A DNA stretch of 14,371 nucleotides, from assembly GCA_018813725.1 (NCBI GenBank), contig JAHJBD010000095.1:1-14371 (forward strand), given 5' to 3'. Shown here in pieces: positions 7,054 through 12,017 of the stretch (its first letter is position 1; each line of letters opens with the position of its first letter). The stretch comes from Nanobdellota archaeon. Its GTDB lineage: Archaea > Nanobdellota > Nanobdellia > Woesearchaeales > JAHJBD01. The notes beneath the pieces are model-generated. The model was not told where the DNA came from. It searched no databases and saw only the letters and a list, made by a program, of their open reading frames with translations. Both the position numbers and the translations under genes were made by a program.

Positions 7054-8250
7054 CTATTTATCCGCAATGATCTCAACAACATCTCCTTCCTTAAGGAGAT
7101 GCTCTTTCCCAACAGTCCTTTTTGTCTTCACATCTATGGCCCTGATAAAATTATCCCCAAAGTCTGAATGCAGCCTGTAAGCAAAATCAAGCGCTGTTGA
7201 GTTTGGCGGAAGCAGGAAACAATCAGGTAAAACATTGCCATCCTGGTCAGCAAGCTTATTTATACCTCCTGGAAATATCGATATATACTTAAGTATCCCA
7301 AAAACAGATTTATCCAGGATATTTTGTACACCAGTAGAACCGTATTTCTTTAATATATTCTCTCTGATAAATTCAAGCGCCTTTGTCTGTGCATCATTAA
7401 GCTTCGAAGGCTCCTTTATCACAAAGTCACCCTCCCCAGACACATACTCTATCAAGCCATGCTTAGCAGCTTCTCTCAGCGCAAGCTCTGATTCAGCAGA
7501 GCAAGCGATCAACATATGGTCCGGAAAATCATTCTCGCATCTGGCAAAATTCTCTGCAGCCCCAGCAACATCAATCTTATTGCAAGCGATTATCATCGGC
7601 TTGGTTATCCTTCTAAGCTCCTGCGCCAGTTTAAACAGTTGATCCTCACCCCATTCAGTAACTTGACCAGCTATCCCAAGGTCTCTAAGCACCTTTTCAA
7701 CCATATCCTCATTTACACCTAATCCAGAAAGCTGTTTTCCAATAGCCTTGTGAACCTCTTTATGGGTCTGTTGCACCTCTCTTGCAAACTTATCCCACCC
7801 TTTCTTGATAACACCAAGATACCAATAATCAAGCTCTTCTTCTAGAAATTTTATATCATTTGCAGGATCATATGAACCTGGCTCAACAGGTTCGCCCCTT
7901 TCATTTGTAGTGCCGCCGATATCAACGACATGGATTAGCACATCTGCAGGCCTAAGATCATCCAGGAACTGATTACCCATACCCTTGCCTTCATGCGCGC
8001 CAGGAACAAGCCCAGCAACATCCAATACATCACATGGCACAAACCGATTATGATTTATGCAGAAACCAAACCTAGGATTACATTGAACATTAAAGAACTT
8101 ATCAGCACAGGCAACCTTAACATAACCAGTGCCATGATTTGGCTTTATCGTCGCAAAGGGATAATTTGCTATCTCTACCTCAGCTAGTGTTGCAGCCTTA
8201 AAAAAAGTAGATTTTCCAACATTTGCCTTACCAACTACGCCTATTAACAT
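7054..8250 (-). CDS. YchF/Ygr210-type GTP-binding protein with C-terminal TGS domain
   Basis: A 398-residue Obg/YchF-related P-loop NTPase of the archaeal kind; relatives bind ribosomes and help in translation or its quality control. Motifs seen: G1 GKANVGKST (7-15), a switch I region with YPFATIKPNHG (30-40), G3 DVAG (77-80) followed by LVPGAHEGKGMGNQFLDDL, G4 NKID (224-227). The NKxD motif predicts guanine specificity, unlike bacterial and human YchF/OLA1, which have a changed G4 and use ATP. The C-terminal 80 residues (LPPNSTALDFAYRLHSDFG onward) are a TGS domain. The start is ATG 8250, preceded by a GTGGGG-like ribosome binding site and a TATA box 36 nt upstream. It is a single-gene unit convergent with the oapABC-like operon. 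Confidence 0.92.
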   Translation of the reverse strand: MLIGVVGKANVGKSTFFKAATLAEVEIANYPFATIKPNHGTGYVKVACADKFFNVQCNPRFGFCINHNRFVPCDVLDVAGLVPGAHEGKGMGNQFLDDLRPADVLIHVVDIGGTTNERGEPVEPGSYDPANDIKFLEEELDYWYLGVIKKGWDKFAREVQQTHKEVHKAIGKQLSGLGVNEDMVEKVLRDLGIAGQVTEWGEDQLFKLAQELRRITKPMIIACNKIDVAGAAENFARCENDFPDHMLIACSAESELALREAAKHGLIEYVSGEGDFVIKEPSKLNDAQTKALEFIRENILKKYGSTGVQNILDKSVFGILKYISIFPGGINKLADQDGNVLPDCFLLPPNSTALDFAYRLHSDFGDNFIRAIDVKTKRTVGKEHLLKEGDVVEIIADK

Positions 8251-8282
8251 GTTACCCCACTAAAAAACATAATCCTACAGAT

Positions 8283-8290
8283 TATAAAAA
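8283..8290 (-). promoter_or_regulatory. TATA box for the TGS-domain GTPase
   Basis: The minus strand reads TTTTTATA about 36 nt before the ATG, leaving a short leader with the GTGGGG element. It faces the plus-strand promoter at 8307-8318 within the same divergent gap. Confidence 0.4.
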
Positions 8291-8306
8291 GCTTACGAAT
8301 ACGAAA

Positions 8307-8318
8307 AGTTTAAAAAAC
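8307..8318 (+). promoter_or_regulatory. TATA-like element for the Trp-rich protein gene
   Basis: AGTTTAAAAAAC is centred about 27 nt before the ATG at 8340. No ribosome binding site is seen, so a leaderless mRNA is likely. Confidence 0.4.
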
Positions 8319-8339
8319 ACCTGAACTAATGTAAATACT

Positions 8340-8981
8340 ATGCCTGAAAAGAAAACTACAGCAGACATCAAAGACCTTGGAGAGTTCAGGATCAAGTACT
8401 TTGACGTTTTTCACTTAAAAAACCTCTATATCTCGATGCATGAATGGCTTGCAGAAGATGACTGGTATGGCATGCCTGGCGGACCAAGAGGCGGCGAACC
8501 AAAATATTCAAGACACAGCGATATCGAAACATTATACTTTGTTAACGACTACCAAAAAGGCCTTCACAGGGGCGGAAAAGAGATGTGGATTTGGTGGCGG
8601 CTGTGGAAGAACGCAGGCGGCAAATACGGTAAGTATTTCAAGTTCAGGTTAGAGCTTGATATGCACGTAGAATACATGCAAGACAAGGAAGTCATGCACC
8701 AAGGAAAAAAGATGAAAGCAAACTATGGCGAGATTGAACTTTTCCTACGCCCTTATATCGAATCTGAGATGCATGTCAAATGGCAGAATCACTGGCTGCT
8801 CAAGCATTTTGTAGAAATATTCGAGAACCGTGTATGGAGCCAGGAGATCGAAAAGATGGAAAAAGACCTTTGGCGTCAAGTATACAGGTTTCAAGGCAAT
8901 GTAAAACGTTATCTTGATCTGAGAACATTCATACCAACACCTGAACCGTTCCATCCAAAACAGTTTGGCATGGGCCACTAA
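8340..8981 (+). CDS. Unrecognised Trp- and aromatic-rich soluble protein
   Basis: A 213-residue protein with at least ten Trp and many Tyr, Phe, His and Met, an uncommon composition. Clusters include MHEWLAEDDWYG (33-44), KEMWIWWRLWKNAGGKYGKY (80-99) and HVKWQNHWLLKHF. It has no membrane helix and no cysteine. The C-terminal half appears helical (FENRVWSQEIEKMEKDLWRQVYRF). I do not know its family. The order and density of aromatic residues suggest strong conservation rather than random coding, and the ATG is preceded by a TATA element. It is flanked by single-gene units, so context gives no function. Confidence 0.75.
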   Translation: MPEKKTTADIKDLGEFRIKYFDVFHLKNLYISMHEWLAEDDWYGMPGGPRGGEPKYSRHSDIETLYFVNDYQKGLHRGGKEMWIWWRLWKNAGGKYGKYFKFRLELDMHVEYMQDKEVMHQGKKMKANYGEIELFLRPYIESEMHVKWQNHWLLKHFVEIFENRVWSQEIEKMEKDLWRQVYRFQGNVKRYLDLRTFIPTPEPFHPKQFGMGH

Positions 8982-9046
8982 GTTATCCATAATCAGAAAC
9001 CCAAAGAATATTAATAAGCTTAAAGCATTAAGAATATTAAAGTAAA

Positions 9047-9056
9047 GTTTTTAAAT
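9047..9056 (+). promoter_or_regulatory. TATA box for tRNA-Thr
   Basis: GTTTTTAAAT is centred about 31 nt before the first base of the tRNA, the expected archaeal spacing. The 100-nt gap after the Trp-rich gene otherwise shows only AT-rich sequence. Confidence 0.45.
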
Positions 9057-9112
9057 GCACCATAGTTATTCACATCCTATATGCCTCCGTAGCATAGTAG
9101 CTATTGCGTTGG

Positions 9113-9135
9113 AGATTTTTAATAATATCGACGAA
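9113..9135 (+). other. tRNA-Thr intron 1, 23 nt, non-canonical position 30/31
   Basis: A bulge-helix-bulge fold can be drawn. The exon bases CGTT (9107-9110) pair with GACG (9130-9133; three Watson-Crick pairs and one U-G). The 3-nt bulges are GG|A (9111-9113) and AA|A (9134-9136), cut after the second base of each. Inside, GAT pairs with ATC (9114-9116 with 9127-9129), and two further A-U pairs close a TAAT loop. Excision restores A31 of the anticodon stem. The fold uses bases of the D stem, so it would form only in the precursor. It is a by-eye prediction. Confidence 0.55.
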
Positions 9136-9142
9136 ACTTGTA

Positions 9143-9157
9143 GCTATTATGCAAGCA
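9143..9157 (+). other. tRNA-Thr intron 2, 15 nt, canonical position 37/38
   Basis: CTTG (9137-9140, tRNA positions 32-35) pairs with CAAG (9152-9155) in a perfect 4-bp central helix. The bulges are TA|G (9141-9143) and CA|A (9156-9158). This is the standard BHB at the commonest archaeal tRNA intron site. The outer helix can only form once intron 1 is gone, which suggests an order of splicing. At 15 nt it is near the lower size limit for archaeal tRNA introns. Confidence 0.65.
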
Positions 9158-9193
9158 ATCCAAAGGTCGCGAGTGCAACTCTCGCCGGAGGCT

Positions 9194-9278
9194 CTCTTTT
9201 TTCTTTCGAGTTTTAACGAGAAAGCCTCGATGGTTGATATAGGGCAGACTGCCCTTATTGCTGGCTCTGCCGGAGGCT
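9194..9278 (+). repeat. tRNA-3'-end-associated element, short copy (tRNA-Thr)
   Basis: This 85-bp non-coding stretch directly follows the tRNA. In order it holds CTCTTTTTTCTTTCGAG (9194-9210), a 6-nt loop, CGAGAAAGC (9217-9225), GGTTGATAT (9232-9240), the hairpin AGGGCA-GAC-TGCCCT (9241-9255) running into TAT, and CTCT-GCCGGAGGCT (9265-9278). The last block repeats the tRNA 3' end CTCTCGCCGGAGGCT (9179-9193) with one base missing. The same modules in the same order occur after tRNA-Arg at 11503-11649. The T-rich start may also serve as a tRNA terminator. The layout fits an element inserted at the tRNA 3' end with a duplicated target; no integrase gene is present. Confidence 0.65.
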
Positions 9279-9287
9279 TTCACAAAT

Positions 9288-9297
9288 TTTATATAAT
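9288..9297 (+). promoter_or_regulatory. TATA box for the small secreted-protein gene
   Basis: TTTATATAAT is centred about 26 nt before the ATG at 9318 and begins ten bases after the repeated tRNA end. Leaderless spacing; no ribosome binding site. Confidence 0.45.
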
Positions 9298-9317
9298 AGA
9301 TATTCTAAATTTGATAT

Positions 9318-9722
9318 ATGAAAAAGAAAGCGTTCTGTCTTGCATGCGGATACATATTCTATCTGCTATTCCTGCTATTGATCCCAATGTTCACTATCTG
9401 CACAGATTGCTATGAAGCAACAGAAGAAAATCCTCTGACAATTTCCAGCACAGAGTTTATAGCAAAACCAGGCTCATCTTTCACTGTCAAAGCATCTGCT
9501 TACAATCAGCTAAACAAAACGCTAAAAGTAACTCCAGAGGTAACATGCACAGACTCTCTGTTTATCAATCTCAAGAACCCTATTGAGATCGAACCGCAAT
9601 CAGAAAAAAGGTTTCAGATCAAGGTTAACATACCAAAGAATGCCATGGCACAATACAGCTGCACATTATCAATAAATGATCTAGCCAAAGAATTCTCAAT
9701 TAAAGTAAACCTTTTAAAATAA
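9318..9722 (+). CDS. Small secreted or membrane-anchored beta-sandwich-like protein
   Basis: The 134-residue product begins with basic residues (MKKK) and a hydrophobic run at about 6-27 (FCLACGYIFYLLFLLLIPMF), a signal peptide or N-terminal anchor. The rest is strand-rich, with alternating polar and hydrophobic residues (PLTISSTEFIAKPGSSFTVK and KRFQIKVNIPKNAMAQYSCT). Two Cys about 40 residues apart (in VTCTDS and YSCTLS) could form the disulfide of an Ig-like or similar extracellular fold. The family is not recognised. A longer overlapping frame starting inside the tRNA is not real. The start is supported by the TATA box 26 nt upstream. It precedes adk but that gene has its own promoter and ribosome binding site. 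Confidence 0.68.
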   Translation: MKKKAFCLACGYIFYLLFLLLIPMFTICTDCYEATEENPLTISSTEFIAKPGSSFTVKASAYNQLNKTLKVTPEVTCTDSLFINLKNPIEIEPQSEKRFQIKVNIPKNAMAQYSCTLSINDLAKEFSIKVNLLK

Positions 9723-9730
9723 CCCATCTT

Positions 9731-9741
9731 CTTTATATTAA
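9731..9741 (+). promoter_or_regulatory. TATA box for adk
   Basis: CTTTATATTAA lies about 25 nt upstream of the adk ATG. A strong ribosome binding site AGGGGAGTGAT (9747-9757) lies between them, so there may be a very short leader, or read-through from the gene before. Confidence 0.35.
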
Positions 9742-9760
9742 AACTAAGGGGAGTGATAAA

Positions 9761-10396
9761 ATGAATCTGATATTTTTAGGGCCTCCAGGTGCAGGCAAAG
9801 GTACGATAGCGCAAAGGATAGTAGAAGACTTAGGTATAATCCAGATATCAACAGGTGATCTTCTAAGGGCAGCAGTAAAAGAAGGTACCGAACTTGGACT
9901 GAAGGCAAAGGAATTCATGAACAGCGGTAAGCTTGTTCCTGACGAGCTTGTTATAGGTATGCTCAAAGAAAGGATCAAAAAAGATGACTGCCAAGATGGA
10001 TTTATCCTTGACGGATTTCCAAGGACAATACCTCAGGCTGAAGCATTGGACCAAACTGACATAAAGATTGACAAGGTTGTAAATTTCCAGGTTGATGATG
10101 AGCTGGTTATCCACAGGATTACAGGTAGAAGGACATCAAAGTCAACAGGTAAGATATTCAATATCTACAAAGACTGCGCACCAAACCCACCAGAAGGCCA
10201 TCCAGAAGAAGACCTGCTGCAAAGGGACGATGACAATGAGGAAGTCGTAAAAAAGCGCCTTATCCAGTACAGGGAACAGACAGAGCCCTTGATCAGTTAT
10301 TATCAGGATAAGGATCTGCTTGCTGATGTCAACGCTGCAAGAGAACTTGACCAGATAGTAAGCGATGTAAAGAAGGCTATTCAAACAAGTACTTGA
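9761..10396 (+). CDS. adk: Adenylate kinase, bacterial-type long form
   Basis: It catalyses ATP + AMP to 2 ADP in the cytoplasm and sets adenylate balance. The 211 residues carry all expected motifs: P-loop GPPGAGKGT (7-15), AMP-binding STGDLLR (30-36), DGFPRT (84-89), a long LID beginning TGRRTSKSTGKIFN (121-134), and QRDDDNEEVVKKRL (154-167). The long LID with this sequence is of the bacterial/eukaryotic Adk family, not the unrelated archaeal trimeric AdkA type. The LID lacks the four-cysteine zinc site. The start is ATG 9761 with AGGGGAGTGAT upstream. Its last 20 bases overlap the end of the convergent truD gene. Confidence 0.95.
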   Translation: MNLIFLGPPGAGKGTIAQRIVEDLGIIQISTGDLLRAAVKEGTELGLKAKEFMNSGKLVPDELVIGMLKERIKKDDCQDGFILDGFPRTIPQAEALDQTDIKIDKVVNFQVDDELVIHRITGRRTSKSTGKIFNIYKDCAPNPPEGHPEEDLLQRDDDNEEVVKKRLIQYREQTEPLISYYQDKDLLADVNAARELDQIVSDVKKAIQTST

Positions 10397-11357
10397 TCAC
10401 TTCAGTAGCATAGCTGCCTGAACCAAGCGTAAAGCTCAAAACAACTTTATATTTTTTATTTATCGTATCTTTTCCGACTTCAACTATTCTCAAGTTATCA
10501 ACAGACACATAAAGGGGCCGTTCACTACCTTCAAAACTGAGTTCAGGCATCTCCCTTATCACAAAATCCCTAAAAATCACACCCTCCTTCTCCATTATCT
10601 TCATCACGATTACATCTATCATTGGGTCATCTATCTCAGTACCAAAACCAACAATTGGAACCATTACGTTTTCCTTTTGTGATGAGATATATTTACGCAC
10701 TGTCTGATTAAATATATCTGACTGGAATGCGCTAAGAAAGATCCTAAGGATCTTCTTGTTGATCTTCCTTAAAGCACCGATATAATCTTCTTTATGCTCT
10801 TCAAGATGCTCCTTGACCGACATTTCATAATCTCCTTGAGTTTTCAGTATAATCTTTACTGCTTTTTTAAAATCGCGTTTTACTATAGCCTTGCCGATTT
10901 CAGCATTATTCTCCGAAAACCTTTGCTCACCAAAAAAATTCGGCACCATCATTCCAGAAGCAACTTTAGCGTCAAGCCTATCCAAATCATCTTTAGAAAG
11001 GTTCCTGACAGTTATCAGGAAGTCATTCCCAAACAGGTCACCCAAAGATACTGGCCTTGCCCCATACCCTAAGACTTCAATGCTGATATCCTTAAGTGAT
11101 ATCCTCTCTAGAGGATCTTTGGGTATATCTTTGACAGAAACAAGCTGAGTAGTTACCGCAACCCTATCCTTGTTTCCAGCAAAACCAAAACGATTTGGCT
11201 TAATCTTAAGCTTTTCTGCGATCTGCTCTATAGCCCCTACTGTAGTATAATTCTTTTTTTTCAATACAAAATAAGTGAAATGCCCTACCTGACCTATATC
11301 TACCTTACTGATCTCTTTTACCTGGAAATCCTCTGGTATCTGCTTAATACTGTACAT
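10377..11357 (-). CDS. truD: tRNA pseudouridine(13) synthase TruD
   Basis: TruD converts U13 of certain tRNAs to pseudouridine. The 326 residues start at ATG 11357 (MYSIKQIPEDFQV, the family's usual N terminus); the longer frame to 11375 begins with TTG. The catalytic segment is FAGNKDRVAVTTQ, whose Asp after Lys is the nucleophile, and the second hallmark is PNFFGEQRF. The length is near bacterial TruD and short for an archaeal one, so the inserted domain is small. A GTGAT-type ribosome binding site is close to the start, and the TATAAAA element at 11380-11388 can serve both this gene and the divergent tRNA-Arg. Its 3' end overlaps adk by 20 bp. Confidence 0.93.
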   Translation of the reverse strand: MYSIKQIPEDFQVKEISKVDIGQVGHFTYFVLKKKNYTTVGAIEQIAEKLKIKPNRFGFAGNKDRVAVTTQLVSVKDIPKDPLERISLKDISIEVLGYGARPVSLGDLFGNDFLITVRNLSKDDLDRLDAKVASGMMVPNFFGEQRFSENNAEIGKAIVKRDFKKAVKIILKTQGDYEMSVKEHLEEHKEDYIGALRKINKKILRIFLSAFQSDIFNQTVRKYISSQKENVMVPIVGFGTEIDDPMIDVIVMKIMEKEGVIFRDFVIREMPELSFEGSERPLYVSVDNLRIVEVGKDTINKKYKVVLSFTLGSGSYATEVIKYLFE

Positions 11358-11378
11358 TATCACGCTAAAAAACAAAAA

Positions 11379-11388
11379 CTTATAAAAA
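11379..11388 (+). promoter_or_regulatory. TATA box for tRNA-Arg, possibly shared with divergent truD
   Basis: CTTATAAAAA is centred about 29 nt before the tRNA. Read on the minus strand it gives TTTTTATAAG about 26 nt before the truD ATG, so a single AT-rich element may drive both directions. Confidence 0.45.
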
Positions 11389-11412
11389 GATTCCTAAATC
11401 CATAAGCCATAT

Positions 11413-11502
11413 GCGCCGGTAGCTCAGCTTGGATAGAGCGACAGAGAAATCCGCTAAAGCCTCCTAAGTTGTAGGTCGGGAGTTCAAATCTTCCCCGGCG
11501 CG
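11413..11502 (+). tRNA. tRNA-Arg(CCU) with a 15-nt intron in the anticodon stem
   Basis: The acceptor GCGCCGG pairs with CCGGCGC (11495-11501), with discriminator G. The D stem is GCTC/GAGC with loop AGCTTGGATA, carrying G18G19 and A20, an Arg identity base. The T stem is GGGAG/CTTCC with loop TTCAAAT. Unspliced, no 7-nt anticodon loop with U33 exists. Removing 11443-11457 gives stem ACAGC/GTTGT (one G-U pair) and loop CTCCTAA, anticodon CCT at 11463-11465, and a 75-nt tRNA. CCA is not encoded. It is divergent from truD and followed by the longer copy of the tRNA-associated element. Confidence 0.87.
11443..11457 (+). other. tRNA-Arg intron, 15 nt, non-canonical position 28/29
   Basis: AGCG (11437-11440) pairs with CGCT (11452-11455) in a perfect 4-bp helix. 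The bulges are AC|A (11441-11443) and AA|A (11456-11458). Inside the intron, GA pairs with TC around a GAAA tetraloop (11446-11449). Several neighbouring cut sites would give the same mature sequence; this one fits the bulge-helix-bulge rule. The outer helix is weak, as in the relaxed motifs of non-canonical archaeal introns. Confidence 0.6.
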
Positions 11503-11649
11503 CTTATTATTATCCTCTTTTCTTTCGAGCAAAGCGAGAAAGCTTTGTAGGGTTGATATCACAGAAATCCAAGATTTCTGGGACACAAAAATCTATGATT
11601 TTTTTGTGAGGGCAGGAATCTGCTCTTATGTTTATATCTTCCCCTGCGC
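11503..11649 (+). repeat. tRNA-3'-end-associated element, long copy (tRNA-Arg)
   Basis: After the tRNA and a short AT-rich run come CTCTTTTCTTTCGAG (11515-11529), a 5-nt loop, CGAGAAAGC (11535-11543) and GGTTGATAT (11551-11559). These match the element after tRNA-Thr in order and spacing. Two hairpins absent there follow (11562-11608). Then come AGGGCAG-GAAT-CTGCTCTTAT (11609-11629), matching the Thr AGGGCAG-A-CTGCCCTTAT, and ATCTTCCCCTGCGC (11636-11649). The last block repeats the tRNA 3' end ATCTTCCCCGGCGC (11488-11501), 13 of 14 bases, 148 bp downstream. No gene is visible inside. It fits an inserted miniature element with a duplicated tRNA end. Confidence 0.65.
11562..11608 (+). repeat. 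Two tandem hairpins inside the long element
   Basis: CAGAAATC-CAA-GATTTCTG (11562-11580) is a perfect 8-bp stem with a 3-nt loop. CACAAAAATC-TAT-GATTTTTTTGTG (11584-11608) is a 10-bp stem with two extra T residues. Both centre on AATC-NNN-GATT, so one may have arisen by duplication of the other. They could be terminators, or part of a structured RNA. Confidence 0.6.
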
Positions 11650-11716
11650 ATTCTTTTCAAAGATTAACATACCTTGCATGGATTCGTGGTATACATTTCC
11701 ATAATACTAGAAGACA

Positions 11717-11732
11717 TAGGTTTAAATACCTA
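11717..11732 (+). promoter_or_regulatory. Palindromic TATA promoter for the small-ORF cluster
   Basis: TAGGTTTAAATACCTA is an inverted repeat (TAGGT/ACCTA) built around a TTTAAATA box. An imperfect palindrome ATATGATTCATGATAT follows at 11735-11750, near the expected transcription start. A regulator could bind either; that is inference. From 11650 to 11716 I see nothing else. Confidence 0.35.
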
Positions 11733-11802
11733 GATATGATTCATGATATAAGCAGAAGATAAAGCGAGCGCGAAAAAAAGACTAATTCTCGGTGAATGTA
11801 AA

Positions 11803-11955
11803 ATGGAAATAGACAGGATTAGTTTATTGAAGGAAAGCATCCAGAAGATTGAATGGGATTTACCCATAATCAGGGATAAAGAGCTCAAAGCATTCAAATT
11901 AGGAAGATTAGACAAATTGAAGCAAGAATTGCTTAAGCTGCAAAACGAGAGATGA
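11803..11955 (+). CDS. Small helical protein, 50 residues
   Basis: The frame runs ATG to TGA with a ribosome binding site GGTGA (11791-11795) seven bases upstream and a TATA promoter about 75 nt upstream. The peptide (MEIDRISLLKESIQKI...LLKLQNER) is charged with regularly spaced Leu and Ile, typical of a helical hairpin or coiled coil that would bind a partner protein. The minus-strand frame over the same bases has no such signals. The family is not recognised. Confidence 0.5.
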   Translation: MEIDRISLLKESIQKIEWDLPIIRDKELKAFKLGRLDKLKQELLKLQNER

Positions 11956-12002
11956 CCAAAGTACAATATCATGCTTATCTACCAGATGACCTATGGTTAT
12001 GA
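11952..12002 (+). CDS. Possible 16-residue ORF overlapping the previous stop
   Basis: The ATG overlaps the stop of the 50-residue ORF as ATGA, the classic arrangement for coupled translation. The peptide would be MTKVQYHAYLPDDLWL. The only support is this overlap and the position in a row of small ORFs; it may be chance. Confidence 0.2.
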   Translation: MTKVQYHAYLPDDLWL

Positions 12003-12017
12003 TGGGGGTGAACATTT

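Larger units (their letters stand above)
9083..9193 (+). tRNA. tRNA-Thr(UGU) with two introns
   Basis: The acceptor GCCTCCG pairs perfectly with CGGAGGC (9186-9192), with discriminator U at 9193 as in archaeal Thr tRNAs; CCA is not encoded. The T stem is GCGAG/CTCGC. The D arm is GCAT...TTGC with a U-U mismatch at 13-22. Unspliced, the anticodon loop would be 45 nt, and no single intron leaves U33. Removing 9113-9135 and 9143-9157 gives a perfect stem TTGGA/TCCAA around loop CTTGTAA, anticodon TGT at 9139-9141, and a 73-nt mature tRNA. Both removals fit BHB pairing (see intron entries). Oddities: position 18 is A and position 55 is G, so the usual G18-U55 tertiary contact is replaced. A pseudogene is possible but the stems are intact. 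Confidence 0.85.

Noticed and set aside
9083..9193. A single-intron reading of tRNA-Thr with anticodon taken from GATTTTT or CAAGCAA
   Set aside because: Every single cut leaves A rather than U at position 33 and lacks a fitting bulge-helix-bulge.
9203..9280. The tRNA-associated element as a box C/D or H/ACA guide RNA
   Set aside because: GGTTGATAT is not a proper C box (RTGATGA), no D box CTGA is placed suitably, and no K-turn or terminal ACA fits. A structured RNA of another type is not excluded.
9104..9415. Open frame starting inside tRNA-Thr and running into the secreted-protein gene
   Set aside because: It overlaps the tRNA exons, introns and the repeat element, has no promoter or ribosome binding site, and its C-terminal part is an out-of-frame reading of the better-supported gene at 9318.
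11562..11629. CRISPR-like array from the row of hairpins
   Set aside because: The stems differ in sequence and length, and there are no regular repeats with equal spacers.
11730..11972. Minus-strand 80-residue frame over the small-ORF cluster
   Set aside because: It has no ribosome binding site or TATA box on that strand, and the plus-strand 50-residue frame over the same bases has both.
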